NCBI GenBank assembly: GCA_024278755.1
Contig: JAJRSO010000014.1
Span: forward strand, 1 to 53,656
Length of the DNA stretch: 53,656 bases
Direction: 5' to 3'
DNA from: Calditrichota bacterium
GTDB taxonomy: Bacteria > Calditrichota > Calditrichia > Calditrichales > Calditrichaceae
This document shows positions 18,461 through 27,323 of this stretch, piece by piece. Within the stretch, counting starts at the first letter, position 1. The number at the start of each line of letters is the position of its first letter. The translations under genes and the position numbers were made by a program. The notes beneath the pieces were generated by a model that saw only the letters and a program-made list of their open reading frames with translations, did no database searches and was not told the origin of the DNA.

Positions 18461-19081
18461 TCACCCAAACGTAATTTCGTCTATACTTACGCCGTTTTTC
18501 AATTGTTCCAGTCCGTTCAGCAGCGCCTCTTTTGTATCCTGAACCAATGGCGGAAAATCAAAACCGATCATCAATTGCACTTCATCATACGCCTGATGCA
18601 CAAAATCTACTGCTTTATTATAAAAACCTTCCAGGTCTTCTTCCCCGCTGTATCCGGCGGTCACAATGTCAAACATACGGGAAGCGGTATTTTCCACATT
18701 CCAGTATTCCGGCATTTTCCCGCTGGTAATCTCCTGCAACGCTTCCGGATTTTCCTTAAAATAATTTCCCAATTCATCTTTGGCCATACCTGCCAACTTG
18801 TTATTCTCATCGTTTTGAGTAAAAGATGAAAACAGGGCGTCCATTTGCTGTTCCACCGTATTGCGCATCTGCTGAAAGCGATCCAACAGATTATCTGTTT
18901 TCTTAAGTATCCTTTCCATTTTCCCCAAACGATTATACACATCCGGCGTTACCGGTTTTGTTCTTACAAAGGCATCTTCTTTTGGTTTTTGAACAGCAGC
19001 GCTGCTTTCTTTCCTGTCCTGGCTTTTAAAGCCGATTTGCTTTTGCGGATGTATTTCGGGAAACGTTATTCTTGCAGACAT
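18461..19081 (-). CDS. Hypothetical protein, DUF5610-like C-terminal region
   Basis: 206 aa, with AAGGAG 7 nt before ATG 19081. There is no signal peptide. Residues 1-45 are polar and probably disordered; residues ~50-85 (RLGKMERILKKTDNLLDRFQQMRNTVEQQ, in pieces) are helical and coiled-coil-like. The second half contains YWNVENTASRMFDIV and a long helix ending GFDFPPLVQDTKEALLNGLEQL, which resembles the conserved ENTxxRI...GF...LP...DT pattern of the DUF5610 ('hydrogenase-4 component G'-annotated) family. That resemblance is from memory. No hydrogenase or flagellar gene is nearby, so no function is proposed. Confidence 0.6.
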   Translation of the reverse strand: MSARITFPEIHPQKQIGFKSQDRKESSAAVQKPKEDAFVRTKPVTPDVYNRLGKMERILKKTDNLLDRFQQMRNTVEQQMDALFSSFTQNDENNKLAGMAKDELGNYFKENPEALQEITSGKMPEYWNVENTASRMFDIVTAGYSGEEDLEGFYNKAVDFVHQAYDEVQLMIGFDFPPLVQDTKEALLNGLEQLKNGVSIDEITFG

Positions 19082-19160
19082 GATGCACTCCTTACCTTTT
19101 ACGGTCTGTCAATATTGAAGGTCGGAGGCACAGAGAACAGCTTAAACAGAAGAGCGAAAA

Positions 19161-20105
19161 CTATCCGGTTTCTATCGGTTCGTTTTGCATTACCGTTTTC
19201 ACATTGCGTAAGAAATTGGAATCTTTGGCCCGGTAAACCGGACTCTTTTTAAAGCGCTTTTTAAAAGAATCTTCATCAAGCGCCACCAGGCTTTTTAAAT
19301 CCGGCGCTATATTTTCGATAGCGGGGTGATAGCGGGATTCCGCCGTCGGCTTAGCGTTGCCGTTCCAGGGGCATATATCCTGGCAAATATCACAGCCAAA
19401 AATCCAGTTGTTCATTTTATGAGAAAATTCGGTTGGAATGGGTTTATTCCAGTATTCTATAGTCAGATAGGACAGGCAGCGTCGGGCGTCCAATTGATAG
19501 GGTTTTAGCGCGGCGGTGGGGCAGGCGTCGATGCAGGCCGTGCAATTGCCGCAATAATCCTGCACAGGAGTATCATATTGCAATTCCTGATTGATTACGA
19601 TTCCGCCCAAAAACACCCAGGAGCCAAATTCCTTTGTAATCAGATTGGTATGTTTCCCCTGCCAGCCCAAACCGGCCTGCACCGCCCACAATTTTTCCTG
19701 AACGGGCGCCGTATCGGTAAAAATGCGTCCTTCCATTCGCGGATCGATTTCCCTAAATTGCCGGAGTGCGTTTTTTAGTTTTTTCTTGATGATGCCGTGG
19801 TAATCCCGGCCCCAGGCGTATCGGCTTATTTTTCCGATAGTCTGATCCGTGCTATGTGGATGCGGCGTAAAATAATTATGCGCGATTATTATAACCGAAC
19901 GGGCGCCCGGAAACAATTTACAGATATCCAGCCGTTTATCGAGATAGTTTTCCATCCAGTGCATTTCACCGTGACGGCCCTTGGCAAGCCAGGTTTTCAA
20001 ATATTCTGCTTTCGGCAATTGGCCCGCAGCGGCAATGCCGGCTTTATCGAATCCTGTATCGAGCAGTATTTTTTTTATCCGGTCGGTTTTTTCTGTTATA
20101 TGCAT
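19161..20105 (-). CDS. queG: Epoxyqueuosine reductase
   Basis: 314 aa. This iron-sulfur, cobalamin-dependent enzyme performs the last step of queuosine synthesis on tRNA, in the cytosol. The QueG hallmarks are present: GWQGKHTNLI with the preceding FTDTAPVQEK (containing the conserved catalytic-region Asp), and two 4Fe-4S clusters from CGNCTACIDACP (about 185-196) and CDICQDICPW (about 239-248). It lacks the longer C-terminal HEAT-like extension of some homologues. The E. coli family is about 380 aa, so this is a short form, like those of many FCB bacteria. Queuosine uses the same GTP/FolE precursor as the pterin operon at 25083-27178, but the two are 5 kb apart. Confidence 0.92.
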   Translation of the reverse strand: MHITEKTDRIKKILLDTGFDKAGIAAAGQLPKAEYLKTWLAKGRHGEMHWMENYLDKRLDICKLFPGARSVIIIAHNYFTPHPHSTDQTIGKISRYAWGRDYHGIIKKKLKNALRQFREIDPRMEGRIFTDTAPVQEKLWAVQAGLGWQGKHTNLITKEFGSWVFLGGIVINQELQYDTPVQDYCGNCTACIDACPTAALKPYQLDARRCLSYLTIEYWNKPIPTEFSHKMNNWIFGCDICQDICPWNGNAKPTAESRYHPAIENIAPDLKSLVALDEDSFKKRFKKSPVYRAKDSNFLRNVKTVMQNEPIETG

Positions 20106-20158
20106 AAATGAATTCCAAATTGCAACCCGAATTTAATATAAATCGAAACACAGTACTA

Positions 20159-20298
20159 CCTAAATTCTAAAGCACAAATAACAAAAACCCCCTTGTAGAG
20201 GCAAATTAAAATTTTAGAATTTGGTGTTTATTTGTTATTTGGCGCTTGAATTTTAGTGTTTCCTAAATTTTGCTTTAGAACTTTAGGCGCTAATTTGT
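20159..20298. repeat. Dispersed inverted repeat, 'TAAATTCTAAAGCACAAATAAC' family
   Basis: The 20106-20389 spacer holds CTAAATTCTAAAGCACAAAT at its left and an inverted partner TTTGTTATTTGGCGCTTGAA further right, followed by another TTTAGAACTTTAGGCGC piece. Related copies lie at 5854, 24405-24560 and 45217-45310. No gene is seen; the promoter for the peptidase gene should lie between here and 20390. Confidence 0.65.
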
Positions 20299-20389
20299 CT
20301 GTAAAATGAAAACTAATTGCTGATTACATCTTGACTATACACCAAACAAAATTGAAATTAGGCGCCGTTATCTTACCAAAGGGAGTTTT

Positions 20390-22189
20390 ATGAATTCAGC
20401 CAACTTATCTCGTAACGAAATAGACAACCGGTTTAAATGGAAACTCGAAGATATTTTTCCGGATGATGGCGCCTGGGAATCAGCCTATACCGATCTCAAA
20501 AATACCTTCCCGCAATTAAGCGAATTTCAGGGAAGACTAACGGAATCCGCCGAATCTCTGCTGGATTTTATTAAAAAAATGCAGCGCTCGGAAGAACTGT
20601 TGGGACGTTTATATGCATACGCCCACATGAAAAACGATCAGGATAAATCGGTGGCGGCTTATCAGGAAATGTACGAACGATGCAGCAGTTTGCTGGTGGA
20701 CTTTAACCAGTCGGTTTCGTTCTTCGAACCGGAGCTTTTACTTCTTAGTGAAGATAAACTAAAAACGTTTTTCAGCACAGAGCCAAAACTGGAACAGTAC
20801 CGCCACTTTTTGGATAATATTCTGCGCAGCCGGGAACATCTGCTTTCGGCTAAAGAAGAGCGCCTGCTGGCCCTCGCCGGTGAAGTGGTGCAGGCTCCGG
20901 CCGAAGTGTTTGGCGTCTGGGACAGCGCGGATATAATTTTCCCCGAAATGGAAGATGAAAACGGTAAACCAATCACCATTTCCAACGGGCTGTACGGCAA
21001 ATATCAGCAATCGGCCGACCGCCGTCTGCGCCGGGATTCCTACAAGGGATTGTATAAACCGTTTATCGAACACCGCAATATGCTGGCCGCCAACTATTCC
21101 GCCATTATTAAAAATCATATTTTTCAGAGCCGCGCCCGCCACTATGATTCCACACTCGAAGCGGCGCTGGATTCCAACAATATCCCGGTTTCGGTCTATC
21201 ATAATTTAATTAAAAGCACCAACGAAAATTTACAGCCGCTACACCGTTATAATAAACTTCGCAAACGCGTTTTAAATTTAGAAGACGGTGTGCACGATTA
21301 TGATTTACGCGCCCCTCTGTTTAGTACGGCGAACAAAGAATACTTCTGGGAAGAAGCCAAACAATTATGTGTAGAAGGCGCCGCGCCATTGGGTGAAGAC
21401 TACCAAAACCTGTTACGTAAAAGTTACTCGGAAGGTTGGATTGACGTTTATGAAAACAGGGGCAAACGGACCGGCGCTTATTCGTCCGGGACCTACGGCG
21501 TGCATCCCTATGTGTTGATGAATTACAACCGAACCCTCGGCGATGTGTTTACCCTAACCCACGAACTGGGCCACGCCCTGCACACCTGGTACACCATTAA
21601 CAACCAGCCTTTTGTATACGGTGATTACCCCATCTTTTTAGCGGAAGTGGCTTCCACTACCAACGAAGCCTTACTGCAACAGTATATGATTGACCATGCG
21701 GCGGATAAAACCGAAAAAATGTCCTATCTCAATGCTTATCTCGATAAATTTAGTCAAACCTTTTACCGTCAGGTTTTATTTGCCGAATTCGAATTGCAAA
21801 CCCACACATTAATCGAAAAAGGCGAAGCGCTCAGCGCTGATAAACTGGATGAACTGTTCGGGCAATTGTACCAAACCTACCACGGCCCCGCCTTTGTGTT
21901 AGACCGTGAAACCAAAGCGCTCTGGAGCCGCGTTCCACATTTTTACTACAATTATTATGTATTTCAGTACAGTACCAGCTTTACGGCCTCCTTTGCTTTG
22001 GCCGCCCGCATTTTAAAGGAAGGTAAAGCGGCGCAGGAAAACTATATTCAATTCTTAAAAAGCGGAAACAGCCGCTACGCCATCGACACCTTAAAAATCG
22101 CCGGCATCGATATGACAACGGAAGAACCCGTACAGACTGTCCTGGATTATATGAACAAACTGTTGGATGAACTGGAAGAGATGCTTTAA
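20390..22189 (+). CDS. pepF: Oligoendopeptidase F, cytosolic (M3B metallopeptidase)
   Basis: 599 aa, with GGGAG 5 nt before ATG. It is a zinc oligopeptidase that trims short peptides in the cytosol; there is no signal peptide. The zinc site is H391-E392-x-x-H395 in FTLTHELGHALHTWY, and the third ligand is in FLAEVASTTNEALL about 25 residues later. GAYSSGTYGVHPYVLMNYN just upstream of the active site and HFYYNYYVFQYSTSF near the C-terminus are M3B signatures. The length is normal for PepF (about 600). It is followed 82 nt later by a paralogue that is exported. Confidence 0.93.
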   Translation: MNSANLSRNEIDNRFKWKLEDIFPDDGAWESAYTDLKNTFPQLSEFQGRLTESAESLLDFIKKMQRSEELLGRLYAYAHMKNDQDKSVAAYQEMYERCSSLLVDFNQSVSFFEPELLLLSEDKLKTFFSTEPKLEQYRHFLDNILRSREHLLSAKEERLLALAGEVVQAPAEVFGVWDSADIIFPEMEDENGKPITISNGLYGKYQQSADRRLRRDSYKGLYKPFIEHRNMLAANYSAIIKNHIFQSRARHYDSTLEAALDSNNIPVSVYHNLIKSTNENLQPLHRYNKLRKRVLNLEDGVHDYDLRAPLFSTANKEYFWEEAKQLCVEGAAPLGEDYQNLLRKSYSEGWIDVYENRGKRTGAYSSGTYGVHPYVLMNYNRTLGDVFTLTHELGHALHTWYTINNQPFVYGDYPIFLAEVASTTNEALLQQYMIDHAADKTEKMSYLNAYLDKFSQTFYRQVLFAEFELQTHTLIEKGEALSADKLDELFGQLYQTYHGPAFVLDRETKALWSRVPHFYYNYYVFQYSTSFTASFALAARILKEGKAAQENYIQFLKSGNSRYAIDTLKIAGIDMTTEEPVQTVLDYMNKLLDELEEML

Positions 22190-22271
22190 AAAAGTGTTCG
22201 TTTTTTATAAAATATTTATGTAACTTAATGGTCTGAAACCGATACACAAATATAAACACAGGAGACCCGCT

Positions 22272-24173
22272 ATGAAATTTATCATCGGAGTATTTATGTT
22301 ATCTTCTTTTCTGCTGCTCACCAATTGCAGCAAAGATCAGGGCGCGGCTGATTCGGGTAAAGCAGAAATTACCCGGGACAAAATCGACGCAAAATACAAA
22401 TGGAATCTGCAGGATATTTACAAAGATGAAGCCGCCTGGCGGGCTGCAAAAGCAGACGTTGAAAAGATGCTTCCTAAATTTAAAACATTTAAAGGTAAAT
22501 TGGGGCGTTCCGCCACGACCTTATATAATTGTTTGGACTTTAGCTCCAGAGTTACAAAAGAGTATATGCGCCTCGCATCGTATGCCGGCAAACTATCCGA
22601 TCAGGATACCCGTGAATCGGGCCCCATGGCCATGAATCAGGAAATCGCGCAGCTAGGGACAAAACTCAACGGCGCTTCTTCCTTTATCGATCCCGAAATC
22701 CTGTCCATTCCCAAATCGACCATTAAACGATTCCTGCGGCAGAAAAAAGAATTGCGGGTTTACAAACAGTATCTTGATAATATCCAGCGGATGCAGCCGC
22801 ACACCCGCTCCGCCGAAGTGGAAAACACCATCGCCGAAGCCGGCAGTATGAGCGACACCCCCTACGATATTTACGGCATCTTTAAAAATGCCGATATGCC
22901 GCGCCCGGAATTCACCTTAAAAGACGGCAAAACCATCCACTTAGACGATGCCGCTTATACGTTGTATCGTGCCGACGCCGACCGTGCTTTCCGTAAAAAA
23001 GTATTCGAAACCTTTTTTGGCGCCTATAAAAACTTTGAGCGTACTTTCGGAACCGAACTATACAGCCAGGTTAAAAAAGATATTTTCTATAAAAATGTAC
23101 GTAAATATAATTCTTCGCTGGAACGCGCTTTAAACGCCAACAATATTCCGGTTTCCGTTTATACGAATCTTATTAAAGGCGTGCATGACAATCTGCCAAC
23201 CCTGCACCGTTATCTGAATTTGCGTAAACGGATGCTGGGACTCAAAACCCTTCACTACTACGACATGTACCCGTCATTGGTAAAAAAAGCCGACATGAAC
23301 TATACCGTAGAAGAAGCGGAAGCGCTGATTATCAAAGCCCTTCATCCGCTGGGTGAAGAATACACCGCTACGCTCGACGAAGCGTTTAAGAACCGCTGGA
23401 TAGATATCTACCCCAATACCGGTAAACGTTCCGGCGCCTATTCTTCCGGCGGCGCATACGATGTGCATCCCTATATCCTGTTAAATTTCAACGGGAAATA
23501 CGACGACGTCAGCACTATGGCGCATGAGTTGGGCCACACAATGCACAGTTACAATTCCAACAAACACCAGGCCTTTGTAAATTCTCATTATCCCATTTTT
23601 CTGGCCGAAGTGGCTTCCATCACCAACGAAACCCTGCTGGCCGACTATGTATTACAAAATACTACCGATAAAGAGAAACGTCTGTCTCTTTTGGGAAACC
23701 TGCTGGAAACATTTCGCACCACTCTGTTCCGCCAGACCCAGTTTGCCGAATTTGAATTAAAGATCCACGAACTGGCCGAAAAAGGCGAAGCGCTAACCGG
23801 CGAGAAACTAAGCAATGTGTATCTTGATATTCTGCGTACATATTACGGAGCGGATGAAGGCGTTACGGAAATCGAAGATTTATACAGTATCGAATGGGCT
23901 TATATTCCTCATTTCTACTATAATTTTTATGTTTTTCAATACGCCACTTCGCTCTGTGCCGCCAATGCCGTAGCTAATAAAATTTTAGATGAAGGCCCGG
24001 AAATGAGTAAAAAGTATCTGAAAAACTTTTTAAGCGCCGGAAGCTCGGATTACGCCATCCCCATTTTAAAGAGCATCGGCGTGGATATGACCACCCAGGA
24101 GCCGTTTAATCTGGCCATGAAACGGATGAATAAGATCATGGATGAAATCGAAACACTATTAAACGAAAAATAA
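22272..24173 (+). CDS. Oligoendopeptidase F paralogue, predicted lipoprotein
   Basis: 633 aa, with GGAG 7 nt before ATG. It is a paralogue of the preceding peptidase, with the same M3B layout and zinc site (H418-E419-x-x-H422 in STMAHELGHTMHSY; FLAEVASITNETLL downstream). Unlike its neighbour it begins with a hydrophobic signal and lipobox (MLSSFLLLTNC), with the lipidated Cys at about residue 19, so it should act on peptides in the periplasm or on the outer membrane. The tandem arrangement implies duplication followed by relocation of one copy. A strong terminator follows the gene. Confidence 0.92.
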   Translation: MKFIIGVFMLSSFLLLTNCSKDQGAADSGKAEITRDKIDAKYKWNLQDIYKDEAAWRAAKADVEKMLPKFKTFKGKLGRSATTLYNCLDFSSRVTKEYMRLASYAGKLSDQDTRESGPMAMNQEIAQLGTKLNGASSFIDPEILSIPKSTIKRFLRQKKELRVYKQYLDNIQRMQPHTRSAEVENTIAEAGSMSDTPYDIYGIFKNADMPRPEFTLKDGKTIHLDDAAYTLYRADADRAFRKKVFETFFGAYKNFERTFGTELYSQVKKDIFYKNVRKYNSSLERALNANNIPVSVYTNLIKGVHDNLPTLHRYLNLRKRMLGLKTLHYYDMYPSLVKKADMNYTVEEAEALIIKALHPLGEEYTATLDEAFKNRWIDIYPNTGKRSGAYSSGGAYDVHPYILLNFNGKYDDVSTMAHELGHTMHSYNSNKHQAFVNSHYPIFLAEVASITNETLLADYVLQNTTDKEKRLSLLGNLLETFRTTLFRQTQFAEFELKIHELAEKGEALTGEKLSNVYLDILRTYYGADEGVTEIEDLYSIEWAYIPHFYYNFYVFQYATSLCAANAVANKILDEGPEMSKKYLKNFLSAGSSDYAIPILKSIGVDMTTQEPFNLAMKRMNKIMDEIETLLNEK

Positions 24174-24200
24174 TTATATCCTTCGCAAAAACTATTTTAT

Positions 24201-24239
24201 AAAAAGCCCCCGTAAATTCCTGCTTTGCGGGGGTTTTTT
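24201..24239 (+). terminator. Rho-independent terminator after the peptidase pair
   Basis: CCCCCG (24207-24212) pairs with CGGGGG (24228-24233), extended by an A-run/T-run on either side, with a loop of about 15 nt. TTTTTT follows. It lies 28 nt after the stop of the second oligoendopeptidase gene. Confidence 0.85.
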
Positions 24240-24285
24240 GTTTTTAAGACAGTGGTTCGGTTTATGTTTTTTTCAATATTCTTTC

Positions 24286-24396
24286 CGTAACGTAATTCAC
24301 TGGATTACGGACACCATTTCTGAAATCCCTTTGGTAATTATTTTAGCTTTGCCTCCGGCGCCTGCCATAACTCCATCCATCGGAACCGGCGATTTT
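24286..24396. repeat. ~110-bp dispersed repeat, copy 1 (pair with 31471-31582)
   Basis: This segment aligns along its whole length with 31471-31582. Shared blocks include GTAAC-GCAA/GTAATTC, GGATTRCGGACACC, TTTGGTAATTATTTT, CCGGCG/GCCGG and GAACCGGCG. Neither copy has a conserved reading frame, so it looks like a noncoding repeat. Both copies sit just downstream of a plus-strand gene. Confidence 0.7.
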
Positions 24397-24404
24397 GTTT
24401 ATGT

Positions 24405-24560
24405 TTTGCCTAAATTTCTAGCGTAAAATTTAGAACACAACAAAAGACAAGCGCTAAATTCTAAAATTTAAACGCGTATCTGCAAGGTGATTTTTGTTTG
24501 GAATTTAGGTTATTGCTTTTTTGATATTTGTACTTTAGAATTTAAGGTTTTATTCTGAAC
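24405..24560. repeat. Dispersed repeat, 'AAATTCTAAAACACAA' family, copy
   Basis: The segment contains GCGTAAAATTTAGAACACAA, GCGCTAAATTCTAAAATTTA and TTTGTACTTTAGAATTTAAG, direct and inverted forms of the motif also found at 5854, 20159-20298 and 45217-45310. With the previous repeat it fills most of the 466-bp gap; no gene is seen. Confidence 0.6.
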
Positions 24561-24639
24561 TTATTGCTCGATAGCAACGTATACCCATTTCAGGCGATAC
24601 CGGAATTCTGATAGAAATAAGAGAACAGGAAACTAAAAT

Positions 24640-25086
24640 ATGAAAATGACCTTACAGGATCGCAGCCTCTATTTTAAAGGGCTGCTTTTGCTGACCCGAA
24701 AAGACAATATTATTACTTCTGAAGAAAAAGCACTACTGCTGCGCCTTGGTGAATTATTGGAATTTAACCGTGATTTTTGCGAAAACACCATCCGCGATGT
24801 TTTAAAAAATTCGTATATCGATGAAAGTCCGCCGCTGTTTTCCAACCGTGAATGTGCCGAACTGTTTTTACTGGATGGAATCAAAATGGCCTTTGCCGAC
24901 AATAATCTGCATCAAAAAGAATACGAATGGATGGTTGAAATAGCGGCACAAAACAAAATTTCAACTAAATGGCTGTCGGATCGTCTCACTGATTTTTTAA
25001 AAAACACCGAAAACGGACAGAGTCTGCTATTTGAAATCGAATCGTTTTCGGTACAGCCGTTCGCAAAATTACCCGAGTCCGTTTAA
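24640..25086 (+). CDS. TerB-like helical protein
   Basis: 148 aa, cytosolic, all helical by appearance. Segments DNIITSEEKALLLRLGELL and FLLDGIKMAFADNNLHQKEY carry the acidic pattern (D..I...E...L, ...AD..L...E) of TerB-like domains, which are often metal- or envelope-stress-linked, although no tellurium genes are near. ATG 24640 follows an AGGAAAC element. The stop overlaps by 4 nt the stop of the convergent SDR gene. The function is unknown; the TerB assignment is from motif resemblance only. Confidence 0.65.
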   Translation: MKMTLQDRSLYFKGLLLLTRKDNIITSEEKALLLRLGELLEFNRDFCENTIRDVLKNSYIDESPPLFSNRECAELFLLDGIKMAFADNNLHQKEYEWMVEIAAQNKISTKWLSDRLTDFLKNTENGQSLLFEIESFSVQPFAKLPESV

Positions 25087-25787
25087 AACGTACCTGCGCT
25101 GTTTTCCAAATCAATTTCATTTATACGTACCGCCTGCGGCTGACGCACGCAATACAAAACCGCCTCTGCCACATCTTCCGCCCGCATCATTTTAGTCCGG
25201 TCCCAGTCATACGGAATCGTGTCCTGCAAGGGCGTATCCACCGCCGCCGGATAAATACTGGTCACGCGGATTCCCCGTGGCTGTACTTCAGCCCGCAGCG
25301 TATCGGCCAGCGCTTTTAACGCCGCTTTGGATGCACAGTAGGCGCCCCACTCGGTGAAACTTTGTTTTCCGGCAACGGAATTAATAAAAACAAACTGGCT
25401 GCCTTTGGGCATTAACGGTAATAGTTTTTGGGTAAGTAAAAACGGCCCCCGTACATTCACATCCTGTACCGCCTGCCACTCTTCCGCTTTCATTTCGGCC
25501 AGCCTGCCGACCCTTGCGATACCGGCATTATGCACCGCCAGAATTATCTTATCCGAATATGTATCAAAAAAAGCGGTTGCGATTGCCTGCGGATTGCTTA
25601 AATCCAGCGGCAAGTAAGCGGCGCAGCCGCCGCCGGCCTTAATTTCATCCGCGACGCTTTTTAACTGCTCTTCGGATCGCGCGACTAACAAAACGGCTAA
25701 ACCTTCTTTGGCAAGCGCCAGCGAAATTGTCTTGCCAAGGCCTCTTCCTGCGCCGGTTACTACGGCCCATTTTTTATCTGGAAACAC
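25083..25787 (-). CDS. Short-chain dehydrogenase/reductase, possible sepiapterin-reductase-like
   Basis: 234 aa. A classical SDR: the NAD(P)-binding TGAGRGLG is at residues 11-18, NAG at about 86, and the catalytic Ser/Tyr/Lys are in FINSVAG and YCASKAALK. It starts with GTG 25787, with GGAG 6 nt upstream, and overlaps the end of folE by 14 nt. Alone it could be any FabG-like reductase. As the last gene of a PTPS-PTPS-FolE operon it is the natural candidate for reducing 6-pyruvoyl-tetrahydropterin to tetrahydrobiopterin, the sepiapterin-reductase step. That role is inference from context. Confidence 0.8.
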   Translation of the reverse strand: MFPDKKWAVVTGAGRGLGKTISLALAKEGLAVLLVARSEEQLKSVADEIKAGGGCAAYLPLDLSNPQAIATAFFDTYSDKIILAVHNAGIARVGRLAEMKAEEWQAVQDVNVRGPFLLTQKLLPLMPKGSQFVFINSVAGKQSFTEWGAYCASKAALKALADTLRAEVQPRGIRVTSIYPAAVDTPLQDTIPYDWDRTKMMRAEDVAEAVLYCVRQPQAVRINEIDLENSAGTF

Positions 25788-26340
25788 GTTCGCTCCGGAT
25801 CAGGCTCATAAATTCCGAGCGGGTTTTTTCATCCTCCTTAAACGAACCCAACATAGCCGATGTGATCATTTTAGCCTTATCTTTCTGAACGCCGCGCATC
25901 ATCATGCACATATGCTGCCCTTCCACCACCACGCCAACCCCGTCCGGCTTAAGCGTATCGTTCAGTAAGTGAGCAATTTGTAAAGTCATATTTTCCTGAA
26001 TTTGCAAACGGCGGGCAAACATATCCACGATACGCGGGATTTTACTGAGCCCCACTACTTTACCATTGGGAATATAGCCCACATGGGCCACCCCGAAAAA
26101 CGGTAGCATATGATGTTCGCACATGCTGTAATATTCAATATTGGCCACCACAACCATTTCATCGTAATCCACATCGAAGATTGCTTTATTGATCAGTTTT
26201 AGCGGATCTTTATGATAGCCCTGTGTCACTTCGCGGTACATCTTTGCCACACGAAACGGCGTATTTACCAATCCCTGGCGCTGCGGGTCCTCTCCGATTT
26301 CGAGCAATATATTTTTTACCGATTCCTCTATCCCTTTCAT
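25774..26340 (-). CDS. folE: GTP cyclohydrolase I
   Basis: 188 aa. It converts GTP to 7,8-dihydroneopterin triphosphate in the cytosol. The zinc and catalytic motifs are intact: [12 protein letters not shown] (Cys and His ligands), [21 protein letters not shown], and [14 protein letters not shown] with the second zinc Cys. The ATG overlaps the TGA of the upstream PTPS gene (TGATG), so translation is coupled. FolE serves folate, queuosine or biopterin synthesis; here its fixed partners are two PTPS genes and an SDR. Confidence 0.96.
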   Translation of the reverse strand: MKGIEESVKNILLEIGEDPQRQGLVNTPFRVAKMYREVTQGYHKDPLKLINKAIFDVDYDEMVVVANIEYYSMCEHHMLPFFGVAHVGYIPNGKVVGLSKIPRIVDMFARRLQIQENMTLQIAHLLNDTLKPDGVGVVVEGQHMCMMMRGVQKDKAKMITSAMLGSFKEDEKTRSEFMSLIRSERVSR

Positions 26341-26753
26341 CAGGCGTCCTTTCCAATATCAAAATAATTATTATTTGTTTCCCACAGACGGATATGAAAC
26401 AATTTCCCTGCCGGCAGTCTTTTGTCTAATTCATTCCATAAATACCGCACAATGTTTTCACCGGTGGAAATTTTATCCTTAAAATAGGGCGCTTCCAGAT
26501 CAAGATGTTTATGCTCCAGGGTCGTTAAAAATTCTGTTACTGCGGTATCCAACTGCGGCAGCGGAATGAGCATGCCTGTCTCGCTATCCGGCGTTCCCTG
26601 CACTGTTACTTCCACAGAATAGTCGTGTCCGTGTCCGTAATAATTATTGCATTTGTCAAAAATCTGTTTATTCTCTTCGTGGCTAAGCGCATCCGAATTT
26701 AAACGGTGAGCGGCGCTGAATGAAAAAACACGGGTAAGTGAAATCCGGCGCAT
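26340..26753 (-). CDS. 6-pyruvoyl-tetrahydropterin synthase-like protein, copy 2 (C-x5-HGH type)
   Basis: 137 aa. Start ATG 26753 (MRRISLT), with GGAAGGA 7-9 nt upstream; a GTG at 26768 would overlap that site. The zinc ligands are His in FSAAHRL and HGH; the catalytic Cys is in [14 protein letters not shown]. The spacing C-x5-HGH is that of mammalian PTPS (CNNPNGHGHNY), whereas QueD has C-x3-[17 protein letters not shown] and the late [10 protein letters not shown] (with the conserved Glu) match the family. It forms an operon with the next paralogue upstream and folE downstream. Confidence 0.88.
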   Translation of the reverse strand: MRRISLTRVFSFSAAHRLNSDALSHEENKQIFDKCNNYYGHGHDYSVEVTVQGTPDSETGMLIPLPQLDTAVTEFLTTLEHKHLDLEAPYFKDKISTGENIVRYLWNELDKRLPAGKLFHIRLWETNNNYFDIGKDA

Positions 26754-26755
26754 CG

Positions 26756-27178
26756 TCAGTCCTTCCACACATCGGCATATAAATCAGAACGCTCGTAAAG
26801 ACGAATATGCTTTAAAAAAATATCAGATAGCGGTTTTAATTTTTCATCGATCAAATCAAACAGAACAACGGCAATGTTTTCGGTGGTAGGGATAACTTCT
26901 TTAAACCAGGGCGTATCGAGATTCAGATATTTATGATCAAACTGGTCCACTATTTCATTTACAATTTCTTTAAGTTTGCTCAAATTAATAATCATTCCGG
27001 TTTGCGGATGGATGTGTCCGCTAACCGTTACGTGCAAATCGTAATTGTGTCCGTGCCCGTAAGGGCTGACACAGAGGCCGAACGCCGCATTATTCTTTTC
27101 TTCCGTCCAGTCATCCCGCCAATAGCGGTGGCTGGCCGAAAATTCAAATTTTTTACTAATTGTAACTTTTGGACGCAT
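26756..27178 (-). CDS. 6-pyruvoyl-tetrahydropterin synthase-like protein, copy 1 (C-x5-HGH type)
   Basis: 140 aa from ATG 27178 (MRPKVTIS); a TTG at 27235 is less likely. It is the first gene of the pterin operon. It has SASHRY and HGH zinc ligands, catalytic Cys in FGLCVSPYGHGHNYDLHVTV, then PTTENIAVVLFDLI and the late RLYERSDLYADV. It shares the mammalian-type C-x5-HGH spacing with its neighbour yet differs along its length, so the two are diverged paralogues. They may form a heteromer or act on different pterins (inference). Confidence 0.88.
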   Translation of the reverse strand: MRPKVTISKKFEFSASHRYWRDDWTEEKNNAAFGLCVSPYGHGHNYDLHVTVSGHIHPQTGMIINLSKLKEIVNEIVDQFDHKYLNLDTPWFKEVIPTTENIAVVLFDLIDEKLKPLSDIFLKHIRLYERSDLYADVWKD

Positions 27179-27323
27179 CCGAAAATCCCTGTTTATTGTA
27201 AACGGCAATTTAATTTCTATTAACAAAGTAAACAAGGGGATTATTTCGGAAAGAGGAATTAACCGGGGAGAATAGAGATTGAAGAGAAACGCAAAGCACT
27301 AATCTTCAATCTCTTTATTAAAA

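Noticed and set aside
24238-24426. A 62-codon open frame on the plus strand
   Set aside because: It coincides with the dispersed repeat at 24286-24396, and the second repeat copy has no matching reading frame.
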